DNA from: Silurus meridionalis
Lineage: Eukaryota > Chordata > Actinopteri > Siluriformes > Siluridae
Direction of reading: 5' to 3'
DNA length: 64,000 nucleotides
Assembly (NCBI RefSeq): GCF_014805685.1
Contig: NC_060892.1
Coordinates: forward strand, 19,729,990-19,793,989
The position numbers were made by a program, and so were the translations under genes. The notes under the pieces are model-generated. The model did no database searches. It saw nothing but the letters and a program-made list of their open reading frames with translations, and was not told the origin of the DNA. This document shows positions 22,561 through 33,459 of the stretch, piece by piece (positions within the stretch are counted from its first letter, which is position 1; each line of letters starts with the position of its first letter).

Positions 22561-22775
22561 GGGCGGAAAGTACACGGGTATGGAGCGATGCCGTGGGTTG
22601 AAGAGACGTTTGCGAGCTATCTCTTTCCCAAGATCGCTTCTTTCCTTAAGACCCCGACATAACCCACAATGGACCTGGCCCTCAGAGCCACTACAGAGAC
22701 CGCTAGGGCCATTGGCCTGTCCATGGCCATCCTCATCTCGACAAAGAGGCACATCTGGCTCACTCTCTTGTTTCA
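22561..22775 (+). pseudogene. DIRS gag-like ORF fragment (copy 2)
   Basis: Reads MPWVEETFASYLFPKIASFL, then a stop, then LALRATTETARAIGLSMAIL and TKRHIWLTL. Both blocks are conserved in fish DIRS ORF1 (usual forms EETLASYLSPG and LALRATKETARAIGRSM). In intact elements about 100 residues separate them, so an internal deletion near 22655 has joined them. Confidence 0.8.
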
Positions 22776-22786
22776 GGGAATGGCTC

Positions 22787-23010
22787 TGGGCACACCAGGG
22801 TTCAGTCTTGAGAGACCGATGCCCTTAAGAGACTTCCTGGCAGCCTGGAAAGCTCTACCAGACATGTCTTAGTGGGTCCTGCCCACTGTAGAGAGAGGCT
22901 ACTCGATTCATTTCGAGTCTCGTCTGCCCCGTTTCGACAGGGTTCTTTTCACTCTGGTGGGAACCAAACAGGCTCTTGTCATGTAACGAGAAGTAAGCAC
23001 TCTCCTCTCC
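22787..23010 (+). pseudogene. DIRS pol, pre-RT fragment (copy 2)
   Basis: Reads ALGTPGFSLERPMPLRDFLA and WKALPDMS, a stop, then WVLPTVERGYSIHFESRLPR and DRVLFTLVG. This parallels copy 1 at 9430-9640, which carries ALGTPEVSLERLIPLGHYLA. It ends near 23010 before any catalytic RT motif. Confidence 0.75.
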
Positions 23011-23030
23011 TGAGGAAGGAAAGTGTACAT

Positions 23031-24119
23031 TACTACATTACATTACATTACAACCACAACTTTGCCTAAAGGAGGTTGTCAAGCAAAACCCAGTGACTTT
23101 TTAAGGAGCTGAGTCAGATCACAGATGGGGAAAAAAGTTGTTCACATACAATTATAGCTTCCTAGACATGCCACAAATCTGGGCTCTATGAAACAGTAGC
23201 AAGTTTTATTTGGAGTTTGGAAAAGACTCTCTGTAACTGTTAAATATGAATTGTACAAAAAAAATGGTTCTAGATTTGGCAGAAAAACAGCATAAGAAAA
23301 CTATACTCACAGTATGCATGGCGGTAGTGGCATCAGCAATTTGAGTTATGCTTGACCTTATTGTGCTTCTATAGTTAATGCCCTGTTTTATTTATAAATA
23401 CTTTTGCAGTCAGTTTAAAACTCTAACTCTTACTCATATACTAACAGAACCACAAAGTACATACACTTCACTTTATTTTTGACTTTGTGTAAATGTATTA
23501 TTCCACTTAAGCCCACTTCAGTTCCAGGTGGCAACACAACAAAATGTTAAATGTTGGAGGGCAAAGTAAATACTTAAGTCAATGGTCACTAAGTCAATGG
23601 TGCTCATTGTTCATCCAGTCTTTTCAAACTACACCATTCAGCAGGAAAATATGGACAATAGGTCTGACCACATATTATGCATTATTAGGTTTAACTAACT
23701 ATGAGTTAATATCATTTTTAATTCCAAAAATGTCTCTGGAATAAGGTCCTTTTGTTGAAAGCAACAACAATTTAATCATTAACATTTGGCTTTAAACTCA
23801 GGATGTGTTAAAACCTAAAGCTTCCCTTCACCCTAAAAACACCATGCCCACAATAAAGCATGATGGGAGTCAGCTGGTCTCTGGGTTGCCTCTTCAATGA
23901 CATCTTTGTGCCTTTATCATTTGATAAACTATGTTGATCATTCTTATTGAACCCATTTTTACTACTTGCAAATAAACAAAATATATATTTAATTGGGCTT
24001 CGGGCATTGTTGCACTTGTGTTATGTTTACAAAAATAGAGCCCAAACTGAACTATAACTATAAGAGATGAAAATACCAGATAGACGTACAATACAATGTT
24101 ACAGTAGCACATATGTTAT
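23031..24119. other. AT-rich DNA, mostly without recognised feature
   Basis: A short ATTAC repeat at 23031-23050. CTTCACCCTAAAAACACCATG and AATAAAGCATGATGGGAGTC at 23828-23872 faintly recall a Tc1 reading-frame segment but are too short to call. Confidence 0.4.
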
Positions 24120-24535
24120 ACAGTGCCTGGACACCTGGGGGTAATTTACAAATGCCAGGCTTTGGAGCAAAACCCTTGTTGATATGGCTATCTGGCACAG
24201 CAGCAACATGATTCCTACTTGTTTGCTTTGGTTCACAACATCTGTATTTTGGAGCCTATTTCAGGCTGCTCGTGCTTATCGGTAAATGTGGTAGACAGGG
24301 TCAACATTTTGCCACTAATCTAAGTGCCCTGCATGTTAAGCTATTGCGTGCGGAGAGAGCAGTAAATGCCTCAGCGTGTCAGCCACTACCAATCAAATCA
24401 TCAAGCTAATGCCTGCCATAACCAGGGTACAGCGGCCCTTATCACTAACCCCCAAGCATCTGCCATGCTAGTGGCAGCTAAACAAGGCACACTGAACAAG
24501 AAGCTTGCTGCCAGCTTTCTGGGCTGTGTGGAATG
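24120..24535. promoter_or_regulatory. Candidate conserved non-coding island
   Basis: GC-richer than either flank and repeat-free, with words such as GGTAATTTACAAATGCCAGG, CCAATCAAATCATCAAGC and GGCAGCTAAACAAGGCAC. No frame is open through it. The call rests on composition and motif density only. Confidence 0.25.
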
Positions 24536-25689
24536 AGGCTACACCATGACAAAAGACTATTTGAGAGCTATTACAGCAACACATATTATGTTTTAGAGAT
24601 TAACATGAGAGCTACAAACCAGTTACAATTACAATATTTGTATGAAATGAGAAAGTCATTGTATTGCTTTAATAATCCACTGCATGGGTCACTGATCAGA
24701 ATAAACGGAATGCCATTTTGAATTCAACGTTCAACTTGAAGCATTATTTTCTCCTTTGAATCAAAACATGACTCTAAGACATTCTGAGTTTCTTGTATCC
24801 AATTCAACATGGGTTTTGTTGAATTGGTAAGTGGTGAAAAGTTACGGAAAATGTCAGAGTAGACCGAAGAGGGATATCGCCAAGCACACAAAATAAAAGT
24901 CAAATCAAATAGAATTGAAATGGATTTAGATTGTTTTTCTGTAGTGCATTTTATCAAACCTTTTTATCTTACCTTGTATTTAGAAGAGTGAATTAGCTGG
25001 CCATCATAATTTCTTCAGCTAAAACAATTATCTATTCATGGTATCTCATATCTAGACAATGAATTAGCTAGCCATCTTTCTTTCTCTCTCTCAAATAGTG
25101 AATTAGCTAACCATTGCAATTGGCTTTTAGATAATAAATGAAAGAATAATATTATTTGCAGTGAATTAACTTTTAATTTTATCCTTTTAATTAATTTGTA
25201 GCCTGTTTTTCTTCTCTGAACATTTATTATTAGGTTATGGCGATGAATAAGACTATTCAAAATGGTTTTGTTATGTTTATTGATATTGGACTGTCCATTT
25301 CTGTGTAAACACTTTGCCATTATATTATACAGTATATGTTAATTAATTATTAATTATTTAATTCAGCTGTCATCAGTTAATCAAACCACAGACTGCCAGT
25401 TGATGACTCGACCTAGACTATTAGCTTTTAGATTCGCTGAACTCAGCATAAATTCATTAACTAACTAAGACTGTAATTGCTAGTACTGTAATACTGCGGA
25501 GATACATAAAGCAATAAATAGTTTGCTTCTGCACCAGTGGCTTCTCTTTGAACATACTACCTAAATACTCTATGTACTGTATGCATACAGATACACCTAT
25601 CCAACCTATTAAATATTCTTTAGATTTTACTGAAATGTATGTTTCTTTTCCAACACATATAAGTACTGGAAAATTCTGGAGAAATTCCT
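24536..25689. other. AT-rich DNA with a short spaced repeat
   Basis: TGAATTAGCT followed by (G/A)(G/A)CCAT occurs at 24989, 25060 and 25099; the rest is unremarkable. Confidence 0.5.
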
Positions 25690-26130
25690 TTTAAAGTGCA
25701 AAAGCCAAATTGTCCAGTTTCCACCTCCTGCACCAGGTGCTAAGCAGAGACGTATTCGTAACAAAGCATGAACATGAAAGAGCGCATGGCTTGCCTGTAA
25801 GGTGCTGACATTTCTTAATGAAGAAGCCTAAATGCAAGGCCCAGGCTTGTAATCCAATCTCAAGGAGCTTTGCGTCTCTGTGCAGGCTGTTATTGACTGT
25901 ATTGGGGACCATAAATCATGGGAGCAGCACACATTGTACAACCCAGTAACTTAGTTGATGCAAACACTTACATTCTGCTCTTAGGTCACTGATGCACCGA
26001 AGCGTGCAGAGCCTAGATGCTATAGTAACTACAACATACCTGCCACAGGCACACTCTATCTGTTTGTGATTGACCTGTGGTGGAGAGTCAGGGAGGAAAG
26101 TTGCTGTTTATTGGCAGGCACTGACATTTC
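25690..26130. promoter_or_regulatory. Candidate conserved non-coding island
   Basis: Repeat-free and GC-richer, with TGACATTTCTTAATGAAG, GGGACCATAAATCATGGGAG, an E-box-like CACCTCCTGCACCAGGTGC (25721-25739) and TGATTGACCTGTGG. It is not coding by any frame. The regulatory role is inferred, not shown. Confidence 0.25.
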
Positions 26131-26879
26131 TTTGAAATGCAAACAAATGGGGAACTCAAGCATGCTAGTCAGAAATGATCTGACATTCTTTGTGTAGTAC
26201 AGTGTGGGGGAGGAGTTAATTACTTTTTACACCTTTTACTTCAGTTCTACAGAAATAAAAAGAATCATTTTGAGAATAATGTTACAGCTTTACATCTTTT
26301 CTTTAACTACATTTTCAAAAGGCTAATTTAACACCGATATTTGTTTGTTGGTTCATTTGTTTTCTTGCTTATTGCCATATCATGTTCCTGTCTGCTAAAC
26401 CTAAAACTCCAGCCATATGTTTTCACAGAATTCCAAACTTTTTTTCATATGATTTCATTAGAAATATTATCAATGTGATATTTTGTTAAAAATACAGTGT
26501 GCTGTCTATTTTACATGATTACTGCAATACTATACAGTATAACATGCTAATAGTTACTCAAAGGCATTGTTGGAAACTACTTACAGTTTCATTGTCATTT
26601 CTGTAAAGTCATTGCAAAATACCTTGATACACAGCTAGTTCCATGTCGCGTGACTTGGACTTGACTCAAGACTAAACTGAGAAGCTTATCCACAATCAGC
26701 AGATTCATTATGAGGCATATTGGTACTCAATCACGCACACACTCCTCATGTGATTTCTATGTTATTCGCAAGGTGTTTTGTGTGAACCTTTAATTTCACA
26801 TTTAAACGTGGTTTTATATGGTCAATCTGCCTATATATTATCAGCTTGGATAACCATGGCATAAACACAGCCTTTGTCA
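26131..26879. other. AT-rich DNA without recognised feature
   Basis: No coding signal and no recognised repeat. Confidence 0.5.
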
Positions 26880-27035
26880 ATAAGTGTCTCAGCCTGTATG
26901 GCAAACTGTAGGAAAAAGCCAGAGGTGACAGAGGCAGGGAAAAACTACCTCAGACAATATTGGGAAAAAACTTAAGCAGAACCAGGCTCAAAAAGAAATC
27001 TATCCTCGTTTGGGTGACAACGCATTTAATCATCT
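26880..27035 (-). repeat. Dispersed repeat copy (family of 42681-42948), minus strand
   Basis: Plus-strand phrases GACAGAGGCAGGGAAAAACT, AAACTTAAGCAGAACCAGGC and CCTCGTTTGGGTGACAACGC are reverse complements, with changes, of the segment around 42720-42830 (CTGGTTCCTCTCAAGGTTTC, GGGAGTTTTTCCTGGCAACA). The tail of the family is not recognisable here. Confidence 0.65.
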
Positions 27036-27040
27036 GAGTT

Positions 27041-27394
27041 ACCAAGTTTGGTGATTTTATTTATTCACTAATGGAAAACTAAGTGTAAAACTGTTAGCAA
27101 TTGCTGTCCAAGCCATTTCCATGGTTAATAAGTGGTATTATCCATCCATTTGTATTTGCATTATATTTTTAACAGAGGACCATGTCACAGTTTCACAGAA
27201 ACCTACAATTATATTGTAATTATTAACAAGCAAGCAAAACAAACAACCCTGAAATGAAAAAAAAAAGAAACCTAAAGAGGAACCAACCTTAAAAAAGAAA
27301 AACTTAAATAAGGCTCCGTATATATGAGTATTTCTTAAATTGTTAATAAACTAATAATTTCACACACATTTTGTCTCTAGTGGTGTGGAAAACA
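27041..27394. other. AT-rich DNA without recognised feature
   Basis: A-rich stretches near 27255-27310; nothing else. Confidence 0.5.
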
Positions 27395-27580
27395 AAACCA
27401 ACAATGTATAAAACCTAAAAGAGCAAAATTGGCCAGACTTGTTCATGCTAAACAGGAAGTCTGTGGTAACTCAAATAACCACTCTTTACAACCGTGCTAA
27501 GCAGAAACACATCCTAGAATCAAGGCAAACATGAGATGAATGAGTTACAACAGAAAAAGGCCACTCACTGCACCATGCAA
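27395..27580 (+). pseudogene. Tc1-like transposase fragment
   Basis: TTGGCCAGACTTGTTCATGC, GGTAACTCAAATAACCACTC, TTTACAACCGTGCTAAGCAG and GAGTTACAACAGAAAAAGGC follow the order of the helix-turn-helix region of a fish Tc1-like transposase (protein words MARLVR, VTQIT, LYN, MGYN). The frame is broken. The same family appears on the minus strand at 35085-35600 and, rearranged, at 63625-64000. Confidence 0.65.
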
Positions 27581-27590
27581 AACATATGTA

Positions 27591-28198
27591 TGAATAATGT
27601 GTGGTCAATTAAGAATACTATGTGAATAATTTTGTCTTAAAAAAAGAGTCAAAGGCTTGTGAAACTAAATTGGACTAAACCGCCCCAAAAAAAACTGTTA
27701 TGCAGAATTAATGTAGCGTACAGTTGTTTTAGGCAGTGAAAACTAAGAAGTGACTGTGACAAGAAAAAAAAAACTTAGAGAAGGAGCATACAATGACTCG
27801 ATGAAAGCGAAGAAGGAGATTATGGGTAATGAGGGCCAACAATTGTTTCTGATTCTTGTAAGTATTACTATGGAGGTTTTAGAGACCGGGTCAAGTTTCC
27901 TCTGCTCATCAGGTAAGTAGTTCTTTGTGCTAGAGCATGGCCTAATCCTCTCCCATGGACAGAGACTGTGTCTCTGTGTAGTCGTGCGTGTCCGCAAATG
28001 ACGACAAAGACACACTCGCATCTCTCTCCCTCTCGCTGTCTTCTTCTCACACACATACACACGCACAGTGTCACCCTCCCACACACCTCAATCTAAAATT
28101 GTACCTCCACTCCAGCAGAGCAAAATGGATTGCCATCAAATATTGATATCTCTTATCTGTTGCTTACACCAGTAACAACTTGGCTGTCTCTCTCTCTC
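27591..28198. other. DNA without recognised feature
   Basis: 27740-28090 has GC-richer open frames with TCTCTC and ACACAC words that produce low-complexity translations; no protein recognised. Confidence 0.4.
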
Positions 28199-28226
28199 AC
28201 CCACACACACGTGCACACAACCACCT

Positions 28227-28292
<66 letters not shown>
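28199..28292. repeat. (CA)n microsatellite, interrupted
   Basis: About 94 bases of CA with a few interruptions (GTGC, ACCT, AGAC, ATAC). Frames reading alternating His-Thr are artefacts. Confidence 0.95.
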
Positions 28293-28868
28293 GGCCTATT
28301 ATTCACAAAATGGAACAATCAATTTCAACTTGTCCTATGCTAGGCAAAAAAAAAACCCACCACTTAAAGTGGCTAAAAGAAGCTATAGTTATTCATGCAA
28401 CAAAGACGAAACCTCTTCAAAGAGAAGAAAAGCGTAAACTCTGGACGAGTGCTGATACTCTTTATGCTTTATTCATGAAACTTGCACAATACTTCCCTCC
28501 TAAAAAAAAAAAAAGGTGAAACAAAAAAGAACAGTCTCTTTTACTTTACAGCAAGCTTAGGAATTAACATCCGGCGGATTACATAATTGCCCTTCAAGCA
28601 GAGAAATTAAGGCAAAATGTACTCGAAGTGTCTTCAACACACAGAACACGTGTGAGCACATGCTCGGAAATCGCACTTGTGAGACATTGTTGGAATTCAT
28701 ATAGCCTGCCTGCGATAATCAATCAACCAACCACACACTACTCCTAAAAAGTGTTTGAGTTTCTAGTCTGAATTGTATTAATCTTTCCCTTGTGATGCTG
28801 AATGACTAAACCAAAACAAAAAAAAAAACAACAAAAAATAGATAATGGACTATTTTTCTAAACCTACT
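28293..28868. other. DNA without recognised feature
   Basis: Only A runs at 28347, 28502 and 28823 stand out. Confidence 0.45.
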
Positions 28869-28869
28869 T

Positions 28870-28880
28870 ACACCAGGATT
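28870..28880. repeat. LINE copy B target duplication, left
   Basis: ACACCAGGATT immediately before the GAA-type tail; repeated at 31060-31070. Confidence 0.88.
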
Positions 28881-28899
28881 CTTCTTCTTTCGGCTTCTC

Positions 28900-29310
28900 C
28901 CATTAGGGATCGCCACAGCAGATCTTCCGTCTCCATATCCCCTGTCCTCTACATCTGCCTCTTTCACACCAACTACCTGCATGTCTTCCCTCACCACATC
29001 CATAAACCTCCTCCTTGGTCTTCCTCTTTACCTCCTTCCTGGTGGCTCCATCCTCAGCATTCTCCATCCAATATAACCCATGTCTCTCCTCTGCACATGT
29101 CCAAACCATCCCATAATCGCCTCCCTCACCTTGTCTCCAAAACCTACATGCGCTGTCCCTATAATAAACTAATTTCTAATCCTGTCCATCCTCGTCACTT
29201 CCAAAGAAAACTTTAAAATCTTCAGCTCTGCTACCTCCAGCCCCGCCTCCTGTCTTTTACTCAATGACACTATCTCTAATCTATACAACATCGCAGGTCT
29301 CACCACAGTC
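28900..29310 (-). pseudogene. LINE copy B, C-terminal tail of the polyprotein
   Basis: Frames read VLMDVVREDMQVVG-like words (MDVVREDMQVVGVKEADVED), MVWTCAEERHGLYW (a frameshifted form of the WFGHV region) and RPAMLYRLEIVSLSKRQEAG, the segment after the RT (usual form RPAMLYGAETW). Same domain as copy A. Confidence 0.8.
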
Positions 29311-29497
29311 GTTAGTAAACGAATCAGGTACAAACGTATCAGGTACAATATTATGTGCAATATTACCTTAAAACATGACTTAAAAAGCGTACTTTAGTTT
29401 TTTCCTATTTGTATTATTACATTGTACTGTATATATACTGGTATTGTAGTATATGTATATTATTTTTTAGATATTTGCATTTATTTTTATTTCTTTG

Positions 29498-29529
<32 letters not shown>

Positions 29530-29683
29530 TATTTTTATTTCTGTTTTTATTTTTTTGTATATTCTTCTTTTTATATATATTTGCATCTATTTTTATTTCT
29601 TTGTCTTGCTGCTGTAACATAGAAATTTCCCCACTGTGGGACGAATAAAGGTTTATCTTATCTTATCTTATCTTATCTTATCT
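29311..29683 (+). mobile_element. LINE 3'-tail insertion nested in LINE copy B
   Basis: CAGTC stands at 29306-29310 and again at 29684-29688, a likely 5-base target duplication. The insert ends in AATTTCCCCACTGTGGGACG, AATAAAGG and a run of about six TTATC units, the 3' end of a common fish LINE type. It is T-rich with a TAT microsatellite at about 29500-29530. Removing it restores the LINE phrase CACCACAGTCCTATAAACTT, which copy C also has (reverse complement near 61735-61752). Confidence 0.8.
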
Positions 29684-29689
29684 CAGTCC

Positions 29690-30680
29690 TATAAACTTTC
29701 CCTTTCACTCTTGCAGATACTCTTCTATCACAAATCACTCCTGTCACTCTTCTCCACCCACTCCACCCTGCCTGCACTCTTCTCTTCACTTCTTGATTAC
29801 TTTGCACTGTTGTACCTGAACTCCTCCACCTTCTCCACCTCTTCTCTCTGCAACCACACCACTCCACTGCCCTCCCTCTCATTCACACACATGTACTCTG
29901 TCTTACTCCTACTGACTTTCATTCCTTTTCTTTCCAGCACGTACCTTCACCCCTCCAGGCTCTTCTCAACCTGTTCCCTACTCTCATGACAAATCACAAT
30001 ATCATCCGCAAACATCATAGTCGACGGAGACTCCAGTCTGACCTCGTCCGTCAACCTGTCCATCACCACTGCAAACAGAAAATGGCTCAATGCCGATCCT
30101 TGATGCAGTCCAACCTCCACCTTGAACCAGTCTGTCGTTCCTACTGCACATTTCACTGCTGTCACAGTGTCCTCTTCTCTCAGCCTGGCTTCCACTACTC
30201 TTTCCCATAACTTCATGGTGTGACTGATTAAATTAATTTCCCTGTAGTTACTGCAGGTCTGCACATCTCCCTTTTTCTTAAAGATCGGTACCAGCACACT
30301 CCTTCTCCATTCCTCAGGCATCCTCTCACCTTCCAAAATCTTGTTAAACAATCTGGTTAAAAACTCCACTGCCATCTCTCCTAAACATCTCCATGCTTCT
30401 ACCGTATGTCATCTGGTCCAACCGACTTTCCACTCTTCATCCTCTTAATCGCTGCTCTCACATCCTCCTTACTAATCCTATCCACTTTCAGCTTCACCAT
30501 TTCCACACCATCCAACCTTCTCTCTCTCTCGTTTTCCATTTACTTCTTCACCACCACCGAGCCCCTGTCTGACCTATTCTCTGAATCTCACAGACTACCC
30601 ATCCTACAGACTACCATCCGATGTTGTCTAGCTACACTGTCCCCTGCAGTTTCCAATCTCTTTCAGCTTGCAGCTCCTGC
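29690..30680 (-). pseudogene. LINE copy B, reverse transcriptase
   Basis: Minus-strand frame 30375-29947 reads LTRLFNKILEGERMPEEWRR, SVLVPIFKKKGDVQTCSNYR, VEVGLHQGSALSHFLFAVVM and TMMFADDIVICHESREQVE. FADD is the catalytic palm motif (usually YADD or FADD in this family). About 80 residues between RLREE and TVTAVKCAVG are missing, which removes the palm segment with the first catalytic aspartate, present in copy C. Further N-terminal words lie beyond a frameshift near 30400. Confidence 0.88.
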
Positions 30681-31059
30681 ATAGAACATAGTCCACCTGT
30701 GTGCACCTATCTCCAGTCTTATACATGATTCTATGATCCTCCTTCATCTTAAATAAATATTCACCACTGTCATTTCTATCCTTTTAGAAAAGTTCTACCA
30801 CCATCTGCCCTTCCACATTCCTCTCCTTAAGGCTATACCTACCTGTCACCTCCTCATCACCTCTGTTCCTTCACCTACATGTCCATTAAAGTCTGCCCCA
30901 ATCATCAATCGTTCTTTCCTAGGTACACCATCTACCACTTTAAAATGTTCTTCTCCGCGATCTCACAGCCCACTTGTGGAGCATAGGCACTGATGACATT
31001 TATCATCACCTCTTCAACTTTCAGTTTCATGTTCTTCACCCTTTTAGAAACTCTTACTC
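30681..31059 (-). pseudogene. LINE copy B, APE-type endonuclease, C-terminal part
   Basis: On the minus strand the frame near 31010-30880 reads INVISAYAPQVGCEIAEKN, then a stop, and farther on a degenerate LGQTLMDM where the family has the metal-binding word GADFNGHVG. These belong to the apurinic-like endonuclease that nicks target DNA for LINE insertion. The N-terminal half is missing because of 5' truncation at 31059. Confidence 0.7.
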
Positions 31060-31070
31060 ACACCAGGATT
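31060..31070. repeat. LINE copy B target duplication, right
   Basis: ACACCAGGATT immediately after the truncated 5' end; matches 28870-28880. Confidence 0.88.
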
Positions 31071-31751
31071 GTGGCTCCATAATTATTTGTCAAGGTATGG
31101 TATGATTACATTATACACAGGAGGCTTGTAAGCATAGAACAATCCAATTAGCAGATCTAAATATCGAACATACTAAAAACAGCGCAAGAAGAAAACTAAG
31201 GTACACTCTGATAGTCACTTATTATTACCATGACAAAATATTAAGCTATGCAATGCAGATACTCCATGTACAAACTTTTTTTTTTTTTTTTTTTTCAATA
31301 AAATTGCTCTTGGGACCATCCCAAGATTTATACTTATGGGGTTGTACTGGAAATATTGAAGTCTTAATGAAAAATATTTTGTGATGATATAAAAATTTTT
31401 TTTTTCTTTATTATGGAAATTTGCTGCCAACACAGCTTCATGTTCCCAGCTCCATTATACTCGAGCCTGGTATCTAATCTGTGTCTAATTCTTTATGATC
31501 GTTCAAGCTTTTCTTAAAGCTTTATTGGTTTCCTTCCTTCCTAGTTAGACACATTGTCTTTACTAAATTGTCACTAGGTGTCAGTGTGTTTGGGTATGGT
31601 TCCCCTTAACAAACTGGCACCCCAATTATCGTAACATCTTCCACCTCATGCCAGTGTTTTCACAACTGGCTCCAGATCTACATTGACCCTGACCTTGATC
31701 CAGAAAAAGTGGTTACTAAGGATGAACAAATATACAGTATCTGTAGGAACC
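31071..31751. other. DNA without recognised feature
   Basis: Oligo-T at about 31278-31296; no repeat or frame recognised. Confidence 0.45.
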
Positions 31752-31926
31752 CACAGAGAACATTTAATTTATGGCATTTGGCAGACACCCTTCTCTAGAC
31801 TGACTTTCTCATTTATTCAACTGAGCACATGAGGGTTAAGGGCCTTGCTCAAGGGGCCAAGCAGTTGTGGGGATTTTAACTCATGACCATCCAATCACAA
31901 GTCCAACATCTTAACCACTAGGCCAC
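31752..31926 (-). repeat. tRNA-derived SINE copy, minus strand
   Basis: Read on the minus strand it begins GGTGGCCTAGTGGTTAAGAT (A box), then CATGAGTTAAAATCCCC (decayed B box), CCTTGAGCAAGGCCCTTAAC and GTGTCTGCCAAATGCCATAA. This is the order of a tRNA-headed short repeat very common in fish. The head is complete and the tail ends near 31752. Confidence 0.75.
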
Positions 31927-32040
31927 CTTTCAAAGGTAATACTACTTACTCCTTTTTTTGCACATACAAATATCCTATCCAATTGTGTGACCCCAGTAAA
32001 TCCACAATTCAAAACTAATTCACTTATTTGTTTGTTACTT

Positions 32041-32125
32041 TATCAGATTCAGAATACTTTGTCGATCTTACAGAGAAATTGTTGGGTTGCAGTTGCTCAC
32101 AGTGAATTGAAAGTAAAAATAAAGT
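32041..32125 (-). repeat. LINE 3'-end fragment, minus strand
   Basis: ATCAGATTCAGAATACTTTG, then CAGAGAAATTGTTGGGTTGC, is the reverse complement of a fish LINE 3' end (AATTTCTCTG...AAGTATTCTGAATCTGA). No coding part. Confidence 0.55.
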
Positions 32126-33459
32126 AAAATTAAATATAAGAAATGTAAAATTAAATATACATATTAAGTTACAGCATATATTAATCATACCTACTGTACA
32201 ATCAATTAATTTCCAATTATAATTTTGACACAATTGAAACAAGCATAGACAAACGTTTGCATTTGTTTTTTTTAATCCAACACGGTCTCAAATTTGCAGT
32301 AATTATCACTTGGCCAATATTAAGTGTTATAAAGTTTAAAGCCTAGTGTGAAATCGAAGCATATCCAACCACACTGCCCTTGTTCAATGTTTTCCACAAG
32401 ATCAGTCTCTTTTACCATAACGTTCAAATTTTCGAATGATCAGTGGCTCCGTGTACTATGTGCTTGAGTGTTTAATGGTGTGATTACAGCATGAAGGTCA
32501 CTTTGCACATGTACAAACAGCAAACCTATGACTGAAACTCCCAGTAATTACTGAATAAATTTTTTTAAGGCAGATGTGATGGCATGCATTTATCCAGCAA
32601 TTTCAATGTAATGTTTTGGGCAAAAAATTATAAAAATGCATATTGCCCATGCATAAAACAAAGGCATATAAACCTATAACTATAAATAGCTTGACAAATG
32701 GCCAAATGAAGGAAAAAGTAGGTTTGATAAACGTGGGTTATGTGGGGTTCAATAAACTGTGAACAATCACAATAAACTTCATAAGGGGGAGTGAAAATAT
32801 TTCACATTTACAAGCAGCCAGACGCTCCCATGCAAGTTAAATCAAAGCCAGAGTACCAGCATGTAATCCAGCATCCATAAATCACTCGTGATGATCTCCT
32901 TCTTAATCAACCTAAGCACAAACCACTAATAAAAGATGATAGTGTTACAGTTTTGCAAAGTCAAGGTAAAATATTATTTCAGAGAGGCAAGCCCAGAGAA
33001 CACTTTGCACGTCAAATAAAAATTTCACACCATGGCGAAAAAAAATAGCTCAAACAATAAAGCAATTCGTTCAGTCACAAAGGTAAACCATGTTCTCAAT
33101 AACTTCTCCAGATTGATTGAATGGCAAATTGCCAGCCACTGAATACTTGGCAGAATAAGCAATATGAAGATTGGAGCATATTCTTCAAGAGAATAACAGC
33201 CAATATTTGCACAAATGTGCAATGCTTACGAGGAGAAAAAATTAACTTAAATACGAGACATACCACAATAAAGGTAACAAACAAACAAACAAATAAATAA
33301 ATAAATACTCATACAAACAAATACCCAAGCTGTTCGGTGTCACATAATGAAGCTATTTTTATTTTGGATTTGCACTCCATACACACCTGCCATGGCAAGA
33401 TTTTGCTTGATGTAACTTCCCCTGCTCTCTGGTTCCCCAAAAGCCACCTAAGCTAAGCT
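32126..33459. other. AT-rich DNA without recognised feature
   Basis: AAAC/AAAT tetranucleotide patch at 33279-33306; otherwise unremarkable. Confidence 0.5.

Larger units (their letters stand above)
21700..23030 (+). mobile_element. DIRS retrotransposon copy 2, internally deleted
   Basis: Begins with a DIRS terminal repeat at about 21715-21800 (GAGCTGCGTC, CTTTGGGAACGCCTCTGCGT, TGCGTGTATAATCAGTCC), the same motifs seen at 125-195 and 34139-34245. A degenerate 5' region follows, then gag (22561-22775) and the start of pol (22787-23010). Everything after the pre-RT segment is lost. An ATA repeat at 22341-22358 interrupts the 5' region. Compared with copy 1 it keeps different parts of gag, so the two decayed independently. 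Confidence 0.8.
28881..31059 (-). mobile_element. LINE copy B, 5'-truncated, with target duplication
   Basis: Minus-strand non-LTR retrotransposon. From 31059 downward it carries the end of an APE-type endonuclease, a reverse transcriptase, a C-terminal tail and a GAA-type 3' tail at 28881-28890. ACACCAGGATT flanks it at 28870-28880 and 31060-31070; allowing one mismatch the duplication is 14 bases (CTTACACCAGGATT / CTCACACCAGGATT), so both ends are fixed. It is itself split at 29311-29683 by another LINE tail. Frameshifts, stops and an RT deletion make it dead. Copy A (13614-13912) and copy C (60170-61758) belong to the same family. Confidence 0.9.

Noticed and set aside
22433..22828. 131-codon plus-strand frame
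   Set aside because: It lies in a different frame from the DIRS gag words, which are carried by 22561-22775, and is Pro/Arg/Ser-rich shadow sequence.
28130..28519. 129-codon plus-strand frame
   Set aside because: Its centre is His-Thr from a CA repeat and the rest is not protein-like.
28860..28875. Prokaryotic or phage-type features (ribosome binding sites, operons)
   Set aside because: Composition, repeats and element types are those of a vertebrate nuclear genome; no such features are expected or seen.
29673..30684. Plus-strand frames of 70-117 codons rich in Ser, Leu and Thr
   Set aside because: They are shadows of the minus-strand LINE reverse transcriptase.
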